NCBI GenBank assembly: GCA_934486705.1
Contig: CAKSQS010000027.1
Coordinates: 1 to 32,628, forward strand
DNA: 32,628 nt
Origin: an uncultured Eubacteriales bacterium
Lineage (GTDB): Bacteria > Bacillota > Clostridia > Oscillospirales > Acutalibacteraceae
Reading direction: 5' to 3'
The number at the start of each line of letters is the position of its first letter. The stretch's first letter is position 1. The notes under the pieces were generated by a model. That model saw nothing but the letters and a program-made list of their open reading frames with translations. It made no database searches and was not told the origin of the DNA. Position numbers and translations under genes: made by a program. This document shows positions 26,379 to 32,628 of the stretch, in pieces.

Positions 26379-27251
26379 TTATTTCCCCTTTGCCGTAATT
26401 CTTTTAGCTATAAGACCCGACAGCATATTTATTATAAGCACAAGTATCAGCAGCACCACCGCCGTGGCATAAGCCTCATTCATATAAAGCCCCTCGCTCA
26501 GTAGCGCGTACATATGAACAGAAAGCGTTCTGCCCGAGTGCATTAGGTCCTTCGGTATTCCCGCAACCGTGCCCGAAGTGTATATAAGCGCCGCCGTTTC
26601 GCCCACAATTCTGCCGACAGAAAGTATAACGCCCGAGAGTATTCCCGGTACGGCGGAGGGCAGCACCACCTTGAAAACCGTGCGCAGTCTGCCCGCGCCC
26701 AGCCCGAAGCTGCCCTCTCTGTATGCGTCGGGCACGCCGAGCAAGGCTTCCTCGGTGGTGCGCATCATGGTAGGCAGTATCATAATAGCCAAAGTCAGTG
26801 CGCCCGAAAGCATTGATTGATGAAAATGGCAGGCGATAACGAAAATCAAGTAACCGAAAAGTCCGTAAACTATTGACGGTATTCCCGCAAGGGTTTCGGT
26901 AGTAACTCTTACCACCTTTACGAGCGGATTGCCGCGCTTTGCGTACTCGGTTAAATAAACCGCCGAAAAAATGCCTATAGGCGCAGCAAGTAAAAGGGAC
27001 AGAGCCGTCATTATAACCGTGTTTATTATTGCGGGCATCATTGAAACGTTTTCGCTGTTGTACTGCCACTCAAAAAGCGAGGGCTTAATGTTAGGTATGC
27101 CCTTAATAAGTATATACGCCACAAGAAAGACCACAACCGCCGCCGTAAGCAATGCCGCAAGCCAGGTTAAAAGCAGCATAATAAGCGAGCCGGGGTGATT
27201 TTTGTAATTTAAAAATTTTTGCTTTAAGGAGATTTTATTTACAGCTTCCAT
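26379..27251 (-). CDS. pstA: Phosphate ABC transporter permease PstA
   Basis: A 290-residue inner-membrane protein with six hydrophobic segments. The cytoplasmic coupling loop region around TTEEALLGVPDAYREGSFGL contacts PstB. Other family features are TETLAGIPSIVYGLFGYLIF and GRIVGETAALIYTSG. It forms the phosphate channel with PstC. Its ATG overlaps the pstC stop by one base (TAATG), typical of tight coupling in this operon. Length is normal for the family. Confidence 0.96.
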   Translation of the reverse strand: MEAVNKISLKQKFLNYKNHPGSLIMLLLTWLAALLTAAVVVFLVAYILIKGIPNIKPSLFEWQYNSENVSMMPAIINTVIMTALSLLLAAPIGIFSAVYLTEYAKRGNPLVKVVRVTTETLAGIPSIVYGLFGYLIFVIACHFHQSMLSGALTLAIMILPTMMRTTEEALLGVPDAYREGSFGLGAGRLRTVFKVVLPSAVPGILSGVILSVGRIVGETAALIYTSGTVAGIPKDLMHSGRTLSVHMYALLSEGLYMNEAYATAVVLLILVLIINMLSGLIAKRITAKGK

Positions 27252-28111
27252 TACTTTTTCTCCTTTTTAACAAGTGAAAACAAGAGGTTTATTATAAGAA
27301 TAAACACAAACAGCACAACCGAGGTTGCTATAAGCGCCTCTCTGTGTAAATCGGCAGCGTAGCCCATTTCAAGCACTATGTTGGAGGTAAGTGTGCGCAC
27401 ACCGCTGAAAATGCTTGTGGGTATTATAGCCTGGTTGCCCGCAACCATATTAACCGCCATAGCCTCGCCTATTGCCCTGCCTATTCCCAAAATAACGCCC
27501 GCCGTAATGCCCGATTTTGCCGCGGGCAGCACCGTTCTGTAAATGCTGCGCTCGTGCGTAGCGCCCAGTGCCAAAGCGCCCTCGTAGTAGCTTTCGGGCA
27601 CGGCGCGTATTGCCGCCTCGGAAACGCTTATAATGGTGGGCAAAATCATAATGCCTAACATTACAGAGGCGGTAAGCACGCTTTTACCCGAGCCGCCGAA
27701 CAAATTCTGCATTGCGGGCACAATTACCACCAGCCCGAAAAAGCCGTAGACAATAGAGGGTATTCCTGCAAGCAGGTCAACTGCGGGCTTGAAAATTTTG
27801 TAAAGCCCTTTTGGGCAAAAGCGCGCCAAAAACACCGCGCATAAAACGCCTATCGGCACGCCGATAATAATAGCTCCCGCCGTAACGTAAATGCTGCCTA
27901 TTATCATCGGCATTATGCCGTAAAGGTCTTCAAGCGGCTTCCAGCGCTTGCCGAGAAGAAAATTTGAAAAGCCTATTTTGCCCATGGTAGGTATTCCGTT
28001 TGAAAAGAGGAACACGCATATTAAAATTACCGATATAATGGAAACGCAGGCGCAAAGCATAAACACAATGCGCATTGCCGTTTCTTTTATTTTTGAAATT
28101 GTTGTGTTCAT
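27251..28111 (-). CDS. pstC: Phosphate ABC transporter permease PstC
   Basis: A permease of about 286 residues with six hydrophobic segments; LLAGIPSIVYGFFGLVVI, SEAAIRAVPESYYEGALALG and GRAIGEAMAVNMVAGN are PstC-typical. The frame is open upstream to 28192, overlapping the pstS end. I chose the ATG at 28111 because CAGGAG lies 6 bases before it and the protein then starts MNTTISKIKET, directly before the first membrane helix. It partners PstA. A hairpin lies in the 62-base gap after pstS. Confidence 0.95.
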   Translation of the reverse strand: MNTTISKIKETAMRIVFMLCACVSIISVILICVFLFSNGIPTMGKIGFSNFLLGKRWKPLEDLYGIMPMIIGSIYVTAGAIIIGVPIGVLCAVFLARFCPKGLYKIFKPAVDLLAGIPSIVYGFFGLVVIVPAMQNLFGGSGKSVLTASVMLGIMILPTIISVSEAAIRAVPESYYEGALALGATHERSIYRTVLPAAKSGITAGVILGIGRAIGEAMAVNMVAGNQAIIPTSIFSGVRTLTSNIVLEMGYAADLHREALIATSVVLFVFILIINLLFSLVKKEKK

Positions 28112-28133
28112 AAATACTCCTGTTATGCGGCAA

Positions 28134-28153
28134 AGCCCTCGTGATTGAGGGCT
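28134..28153 (-). promoter_or_regulatory. Intercistronic hairpin between pstS and pstC
   Basis: AGCCCTC and GAGGGCT form a 7-bp perfect stem with a 6-base loop, just after the pstS stop. On the minus strand it is followed only by TTG, so any termination would be partial. Such hairpins commonly let the binding protein be made in excess over the channel subunits (inference). Confidence 0.5.
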
Positions 28154-28173
28154 CGCCGGAAAGAGGTGATCTT

Positions 28174-29061
28174 TTATTTTATTTCGCTCCACTTGGTAAG
28201 TGAGCCGGTGTAGATGTTTTTGATCTGCTCGCTTGTAATCGCGTCAAGGGTGTTATCCTTATTTACTATTACCGCAATGCCGTCCAGCGCAATCTTAATT
28301 GAGTTAAGTCCCGCTTCCTTTTCGCTGTCCTTAACATCGCGCGACGCCATACCTATATCGTATATTCCGTCAATCGCGCCCTTCATACCCGAGGATGAAT
28401 CGTTTTGCTGAACGTCTATTGTAACATCGGGGTTTACCTTCACATAAGCCTCTTTAAGCTTTTCCATTACAGGTGTTACAGAGGAAGAACCGCCTATGGT
28501 GATTTTGCCCTTTTGACCGGATGCTGTGTAAGCGCCTGTGTTGCCCTCGCTTATATATCCGTTCTTTTCAACTACCGCCTGACCGTCTGCGCTTAGTATA
28601 AACTTGATAAAGTCGCTTGCAACTCCCGTAGCGTCGCCCTTGGTGGCAATGTTAAACGGACGTGAAACCTTGTATTCGCCGCTCTTTACGTTATCGGTGG
28701 TAGCCTCCGCTCCGTCAACCTTTAACGCCTTAACCTTGCTCTTATCAAGCGAGCCGAGCGAGATATAACCGATAGCCGCCTTATTGCCCTGAACCGTTGT
28801 AATCATAACCGAGGTGGAGTTTGTGGTTTCTGCGGTATCAATTGTTTTATCAACCTTTTTGCCGTCGGCGTCCTTTTCCTCTATTCCCAAAAGCTCAATA
28901 AACGCGCCGCGTGTGCCCGAGCCTTCCTCGCGGGTCAGTACCGATATTGCGTCTGTTCCTGTTCCGCTGTTTTTACTGTCTGTTCCGTTGTCTGCGCCGC
29001 AGCCTGCAAGTGCGAATACCGTCATAACGGCTGCAAGACCTAAACTCAAAATTCTTTTCAT
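28174..29061 (-). CDS. pstS: Phosphate-binding lipoprotein PstS with circularly permuted domain order
   Basis: A 295-residue lipoprotein with lipobox ALAGC (Cys21); AAAAGGAG lies upstream of the ATG. The mature protein contains all usual PstS segments, but in swapped order. The segment with the phosphate-binding loop TREEGSGTRGAF (about 43-54), NKAAIGYISLGSL and SADGQAVVEKNGYI comes first. A short Gly/Ser linker (about 171-186) follows, and then the segment that normally begins the protein: GGSSSVTPVMEKL (190-202), DIGMASRDVKD and IYTGSLTKWSEI at the extreme C-terminus. In E. coli PstS the corresponding order is GATFPAP, ASDAPLSD, LGKIKKWDD, RRADGSGTS. All ligand loops are retained, so phosphate binding is expected. 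It is the first gene of the pst-pho operon and lies behind an array of Pho half-sites. From memory, similar permuted forms occur in other clostridia. Confidence 0.93.
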   Translation of the reverse strand: MKRILSLGLAAVMTVFALAGCGADNGTDSKNSGTGTDAISVLTREEGSGTRGAFIELLGIEEKDADGKKVDKTIDTAETTNSTSVMITTVQGNKAAIGYISLGSLDKSKVKALKVDGAEATTDNVKSGEYKVSRPFNIATKGDATGVASDFIKFILSADGQAVVEKNGYISEGNTGAYTASGQKGKITIGGSSSVTPVMEKLKEAYVKVNPDVTIDVQQNDSSSGMKGAIDGIYDIGMASRDVKDSEKEAGLNSIKIALDGIAVIVNKDNTLDAITSEQIKNIYTGSLTKWSEIK

Positions 29062-29094
29062 TTCTTTTTATCTCCTTTTCATTTGTCTGCCCCT

Positions 29095-29100
29095 ATTATA
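29095..29100 (-). promoter_or_regulatory. -10 element of the pst-pho operon promoter
   Basis: A perfect TATAAT on the minus strand, 34 bases before the pstS ATG. There is no good -35; Pho half-sites occupy its place, as in activator-dependent Pho promoters of Gram-positives. Confidence 0.7.
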
Positions 29101-29110
29101 TTTCCCCTAT

Positions 29111-29173
29111 GTTAAGTCTGTAATCAAAGTAATGTTAAATCCGTGTTAAATCTCGGCTTAAAAAATTCTTAAA
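29111..29173 (-). promoter_or_regulatory. Pho box array: six half-sites at 11-12 bp spacing
   Basis: On the minus strand, TTTAAG, TTTAAG, TTTAAC, TTTAAC, TTTGAT and CTTAAC lie at 29168-29173, 29157-29162, 29145-29150, 29134-29139, 29123-29128 and 29111-29116. The steps are 11, 12, 11, 11 and 12 bases. Bacillus PhoP binds TTAACA-like direct repeats with about 11-bp periodicity, so this is a strong candidate PhoB/PhoP site. The last two half-sites overlap the -35 region of the pstS promoter. The first two extend to within about 12 bases of the divergent promoter. Confidence 0.8.
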
Positions 29174-29184
29174 ACTTTTCCCTG

Positions 29185-29212
29185 TTGTTTTTTTGAAAAT
29201 ATGTGTTATAAT
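29185..29212 (+). promoter_or_regulatory. Promoter of the LtaS-like gene operon
   Basis: TTGTTT (29185-29190), a 16-base spacer and TATAAT (29207-29212) preceded by TGT, an extended -10. Transcription would begin near 29219, upstream of the ATG at 29257. Confidence 0.65.
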
Positions 29213-29256
29213 TGGTGTATAAAAAACCTCGCAATCTGAAAGGAATGTTTATAAAT

Positions 29257-31467
29257 ATGTCTTTCGGGAAAGCAGGAAATAATATCCTTCTTTTTTTCAG
29301 ACAAACCCTTCCCCGCTTTGTAAGGGATAATTTTGAAATTAAAAGCTCAAAATGTTCAAAAATAATCGGCGCTGTAATATGCGCCGTTACTCTCATAGCC
29401 GTTATATTGGATGTCAACGCGTATACCTCGCAGGAATTTGCCGCCAAATGGATCATTTTAGCCTTTGCGCTTATGTGCCCGTTTATTCTCGGCATAGTCG
29501 CGGCGTATTCGGTGGTTATCAAAACCGATAAATTAAATAAGGTGTGGCATTTCATAACGCTTTTCTTAATGCCGTTCGTCACAATTACAATGACCGAATG
29601 CTTAAATAACGTTTTTATTTATAATATGACGTATTTGGGCTTTTTCGGGAATTATATGCTCGTAATAATAATGTATTTTCTCGTTTTCGCCGTTTCGGGC
29701 AGCTTTCGGCTTTCTTACCTTATAGTCAACCCCATTTTATTCGGCTTCGGCGTTGCGCACAGCTATATTATGGACTTCCGCGGCACGCCCTTTTTGCCTA
29801 TGGACTTTTTAAGCATAAAAACCGCCGTGGGCGTTGCCAACACATATAATTACACCCCGACATATAAAATTATGACGGCGGCGCTTATATTTATTTTCAT
29901 TATAATTATAGGCGTTAAAACCCAAACTCCGAAATATAATGTTCTTACAAAGGTAATTTCGCGCGCTTTTGCGGGCACTTTTTCTTCGGTTATTCTTATT
30001 CTTTTTTATTTCACCAGTATTTTTGCGGATATGGGCGTAAAGCCGGATTTCTGGAATCAGGCAAGGGGCTACCACAACTACGGCTTTGCCTTTAACTTTT
30101 TCTGCAATACAAAATACCTTTATATGTCGGAGCCGGGCGATTACGACCCCAAGCAGATAAAGGATTATGTAAGCAGCGTTATAAGCGATACCGATAATAA
30201 AAACAACACCGACGACGATTACACAAAGCCGAATATTATTTGCATAATGAACGAATCGCTTTCGGATTTAAAGGTGCTCGGCAACCTTGAAACGAACGAT
30301 GACTATATGCCCTTTATGCGCAGCCTTACCGAAAATACGATTAAGGGCAACCTTTATGTTCCGGTAATAGGCGCGGGCACTTCAAACACCGAATTTGAGT
30401 TTTTAACCGGCCACACAACCGCATTTTTGCCCTCGGGCAGTAATGCGTATATGCTCTATATTAAAAACCCGATAGCCTCGCTTGTTTCCACGCTTAAAGG
30501 GCAGGGCTATTCCGCCGCGGCGCTCCACCCGTATTATGCCGAGGGCTGGAACAGAACCAAGGTTTATAATTATTTGGGCTTTAATAAATTTACAAGCCTT
30601 GAAAATATTATTGATATTTCCCTTATGCGCGAGTATCAGACAAACGGCAGCGACCCGAATTACCTGCAATCGCTTATAGAGCAGAATTACCCCGGCGAAA
30701 ATATGCTTATACGCCAGTATATAAGCGACTCTTATGACTATAAGCTTTTAATAAGGGACTATGAGCAGCGGGATAAATCCGTTCCGTTTTTCTGCTTTAA
30801 CGTTACAATGCAAAACCACGGCGGATACACCACAAGCTGCGTAAACTTTGACGAAAGCATTTACGCAACCTCGGTTTCAAAGCCGTATACCAAGGCGAAT
30901 AAATACCTTTCCCTTGTAAAGGCGAGCGACAACGCCTTTAAAGAGCTTATAGAATACTTTAAGGATGTTAAAGAGCCTACGGTCATTTGTATGTTCGGCG
31001 ACCACCAGCCCTCTGTTGAATCGGAATTTATAGCCGAGGTTATAGGCACGGGCAGCCTTTCGGGGCTTAACCCTGCGCAGGAGCAGAGCCGCCACGTAAC
31101 GCCCTTTATAATATGGGCGAATTACGATATAGGCTCGCAGACTATTGATAAACTAAGCTCCAACTATCTGTCCTCCCTCGTTCTTAAAACTGCGGGCGTA
31201 AAGCTGACGGAATACAATAAATACCTTTTAAAGCTTTCAGAAACACTGCCGGTTATTGACACTGTGGGATATATAGACAACGAAAACAACTACTATAAAT
31301 GGAGCGACGTATCCCCCTACAGCCATTTGCTCGATGAATACGAAAAAATACAGTACAACAATATTTTCGACCAGAAAAACGCCGATTCGGATATATTCTA
31401 TATAAACGGCTATGTTCCCAAGGCCACAGATGAAGAATTGACCGACGAAAGCGGAGAGGAGAACTGA
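29257..31467 (+). CDS. LtaS-like membrane phosphoglycerol transferase (sulfatase superfamily)
   Basis: About 736 residues. Five or more membrane helices fill roughly residues 35-260, followed by an extracellular alkaline-phosphatase/sulfatase-fold domain (about 320-660). It has the metal-binding MNES (Glu333), a nucleophile Thr375 in GAGTSNTEFEF, HPYYAEGWNR, MQNHGGY and FGDHQP. These are the features of lipoteichoic acid synthases and related enzymes that move phosphoglycerol from phosphatidylglycerol onto surface polymers. The exact acceptor is unknown. I chose ATG 29257: AAAGGA directly touches the ATG at 29245, leaving no spacing for that start, while it lies 12 bases before 29257. The GTG at 29212 lies within the promoter -10. 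The gene is divergent from pstS, sharing a Pho-box-bearing intergenic region. The Nudix gene follows immediately. Confidence 0.9.
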   Translation: MSFGKAGNNILLFFRQTLPRFVRDNFEIKSSKCSKIIGAVICAVTLIAVILDVNAYTSQEFAAKWIILAFALMCPFILGIVAAYSVVIKTDKLNKVWHFITLFLMPFVTITMTECLNNVFIYNMTYLGFFGNYMLVIIMYFLVFAVSGSFRLSYLIVNPILFGFGVAHSYIMDFRGTPFLPMDFLSIKTAVGVANTYNYTPTYKIMTAALIFIFIIIIGVKTQTPKYNVLTKVISRAFAGTFSSVILILFYFTSIFADMGVKPDFWNQARGYHNYGFAFNFFCNTKYLYMSEPGDYDPKQIKDYVSSVISDTDNKNNTDDDYTKPNIICIMNESLSDLKVLGNLETNDDYMPFMRSLTENTIKGNLYVPVIGAGTSNTEFEFLTGHTTAFLPSGSNAYMLYIKNPIASLVSTLKGQGYSAAALHPYYAEGWNRTKVYNYLGFNKFTSLENIIDISLMREYQTNGSDPNYLQSLIEQNYPGENMLIRQYISDSYDYKLLIRDYEQRDKSVPFFCFNVTMQNHGGYTTSCVNFDESIYATSVSKPYTKANKYLSLVKASDNAFKELIEYFKDVKEPTVICMFGDHQPSVESEFIAEVIGTGSLSGLNPAQEQSRHVTPFIIWANYDIGSQTIDKLSSNYLSSLVLKTAGVKLTEYNKYLLKLSETLPVIDTVGYIDNENNYYKWSDVSPYSHLLDEYEKIQYNNIFDQKNADSDIFYINGYVPKATDEELTDESGEEN

Positions 31468-31947
31468 ATGCGCAACACCTCGCTTTGCCACATAGAAAAA
31501 AACGGCAAATATTTAATGCTGCACCGCGTTAAAAAGGAAAACGATTTAAACCGCGATAAATGGGTAGGCATAGGCGGAAAGTTTGAAGACGGCGAAAGCC
31601 CCGAGGAATGCAACGCGCGCGAGGTGCTTGAGGAAACGGGGCTGACGCTGCTCACGGCACACTACCGCGGAATAGTAACCTTTGTTTCGGATAAATGGGA
31701 AACGGAATATATGCACATATTTCATTCCGAGGATTTCACAGGCGAAATTAAAGAGTGCGACGAAGGAACGCTTGAATGGATAGATAAGCAAGAGCTTTAC
31801 AGCAAGCCCATTTGGGAGGGCGACAAAATATTTTTAAGGCTTTTGGAAAAGCCCACGCCATTCTTTTCGCTGAAACTTGAATATACAGGCGATAAATTGG
31901 TAAATTCCGTTCTGCACTTTACAGAACAGAAAGAGGAAGTTTTATGA
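31468..31947 (+). CDS. Nudix hydrolase, MutT-like
   Basis: A 159-residue cytoplasmic enzyme with a complete Nudix box at residues 37-59: Gly37, Glu43, then REVLEETGL with the metal-binding glutamates. The N-terminal VGIGGKFEDGE and the overall layout resemble 8-oxo-dGTP diphosphatases of Firmicutes, which clean the nucleotide pool. Other nucleoside diphosphate derivatives are possible substrates. The ATG directly abuts the TGA of the previous gene, with GGAGAGGAG upstream as ribosome site, and its end overlaps the next start by four bases. Confidence 0.93.
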   Translation: MRNTSLCHIEKNGKYLMLHRVKKENDLNRDKWVGIGGKFEDGESPEECNAREVLEETGLTLLTAHYRGIVTFVSDKWETEYMHIFHSEDFTGEIKECDEGTLEWIDKQELYSKPIWEGDKIFLRLLEKPTPFFSLKLEYTGDKLVNSVLHFTEQKEEVL

Positions 31948-32522
31948 ATATATGTATTTACGGCGCGTCAAGCAGCACTATTGCAAAATCGTATATCAAC
32001 CCGACAGAAGAATTGGGCGAAAAATTAGCCAAGCGCGGGCATAACCTTGTTTACGGCGCGGGCGCGTTAGGGCTTATGGGCGCTGCCGCACGTGGCGTTT
32101 TAAGGGGCGGCGGTAAAATAATCGGCGTAGTTCCCGCCTTTTTCAAGGTGGACGGCGTACTGTTTGACGATTGCACCGAAATGATTTTTACCGACACTAT
32201 GCGTGAAAGAAAGGGCATAATGGAAGAAAAATCAGACGCGTTTATTATGACCCCCGGCGGGCTCGGCACGTACGACGAATTTTTTGAAATTCTCACCCTA
32301 AAGCAGCTCGGCAAGCATACAAAGCCCGTAGCGGTATTTAATATAAACGGCTATTTCGACCCGCTGCGCACAGTGCTTGAAAATGCGGTAAACAAGCAGT
32401 TTATGACCCCGCAAAGCCTGCGCCTGTGCGAATTTTTCGACCGCCCCGACCGACTGCTCGATTATCTTGAAAGCTATTCCGATTCATTCACCTCAATCGG
32501 CGATTTTAAAAATATAAAATAA
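31944..32522 (+). CDS. LOG family protein (TIGR00730-type nucleotide phosphoribohydrolase)
   Basis: A 192-residue Rossmann-like protein. It carries the family signatures MRERK (86-90) and PGGLGTYDE (104-112), plus the N-terminal ICIYGASSS and GAGALGLMGAAARG nucleotide-binding regions. Members hydrolyse nucleoside 5'-monophosphates to base and ribose 5-phosphate; plant-associated homologues release cytokinins. In gut bacteria a nucleotide-salvage or clean-up role is more likely, which suits the neighbouring Nudix enzyme. It starts within an ATGA overlap with that gene, so the two are probably translated together. Confidence 0.94.
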   Translation: MNICIYGASSSTIAKSYINPTEELGEKLAKRGHNLVYGAGALGLMGAAARGVLRGGGKIIGVVPAFFKVDGVLFDDCTEMIFTDTMRERKGIMEEKSDAFIMTPGGLGTYDEFFEILTLKQLGKHTKPVAVFNINGYFDPLRTVLENAVNKQFMTPQSLRLCEFFDRPDRLLDYLESYSDSFTSIGDFKNIK

Positions 32523-32558
32523 TGCCAAACAGTTAAATATCCAATGTCTAAAAATCAA

Positions 32559-32628
32559 AACCACCGGTTCAACCGGTGGTTTGCTCCACCCCTATAAGGG
32601 GTGATTACTGGCTTGACCCCTAAAAGGG
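32559..32628 (+). repeat. Cluster of perfect hairpins at the right edge
   Basis: AACCACCGG/CCGGTGGTT (stem 9, loop TTCAA, 32559-32581) is followed by CACCCCT/AGGGGTG (stem 7, loop ATA, 32587-32603). GACCCCT-AAA-AGGG then begins a third stem at 32615 and is cut by the window end. The first hairpin may act as a weak terminator for the LOG gene, with only three Ts after it. Several hairpins with related CCCC/GGGG stems suggest a REP-like or IS200/IS605-type element end. No transposase is in the window to confirm this. Confidence 0.5.

Noticed and set aside
1962..29061. Idea that the secreted phosphatase belongs to the phosphate (Pho) regulon
   Set aside because: The phosphatase is in a separate operon with its own promoter, and I saw no TTAACA-type half-site array at 17309-17475. 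A link remains possible but nothing in the sequence supports it.

Overview
The window looks like a chromosomal segment from an anaerobic Clostridia-type Firmicute, most plausibly an Oscillospiraceae/Ruminococcaceae-like gut or rumen bacterium. This rests on a type I dockerin, YesM/YesN-type regulators, a carbohydrate ABC importer with no ATPase gene beside it, lipoprotein signal peptides, GGAGG-type ribosome binding sites, and the pstSCAB-phoU-phoB-phoR gene order. No rRNA, tRNA, CRISPR array or transposase gene was seen. Coding density is high and no gene-free stretch reaches 300 bases.

Region 1 (1-17337, minus strand) reads as one very long glycan-use operon. A good promoter at 17309-17337 precedes, in transcription order: a ~2766-residue membrane-anchored surface glycosidase (8975-17275); a sugar-binding lipoprotein (7422-8909); two sugar ABC permeases (6451-7389 and 5592-6458); a secreted protein combining carbohydrate-binding-like modules, an internal dockerin and a C-terminal tyrosine-phosphatase domain (1962-5567); and a secreted protein built from near-identical 166-residue repeats that runs off the left edge (1-1886). 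The three secreted proteins share two families of beta-sandwich-like modules.

Region 2 (17431-21438, plus strand) is the divergent regulatory operon. It encodes a YesM-type histidine kinase, a YesN-type response regulator with an AraC-like DNA-binding domain, and a solute-binding-protein-like lipoprotein. Two A-rich direct repeats about 20 bp apart abut the -35 of the minus-strand promoter, as expected for an AraC-type activator site. The inferred circuit is extracellular sugar, then lipoprotein/kinase, then response regulator, then the long operon.

Region 3 (21484-22542, plus) is a PdaA-like polysaccharide deacetylase lipoprotein. A bidirectional terminator (22555-22600) separates it from the convergent phosphate operon.

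Region 4 (22619-29173, minus) is the phosphate operon pstS-pstC-pstA-pstB-phoU-phoB-phoR. Upstream of pstS lies a striking array of six TTTAAC/TTTAAG-like half-sites at 11-12 bp spacing, fitting a PhoP-type Pho box. The PstS protein appears circularly permuted: its two halves are in the reverse of the usual order.

Region 5 (29185-32522, plus) starts from the same intergenic region as pstS. It encodes an LtaS-like phosphoglycerol transferase, a Nudix hydrolase and a LOG-family protein, tightly packed. The last ~70 bases hold a cluster of perfect hairpins continuing past the right edge, possibly the end of a small mobile or REP-like element.
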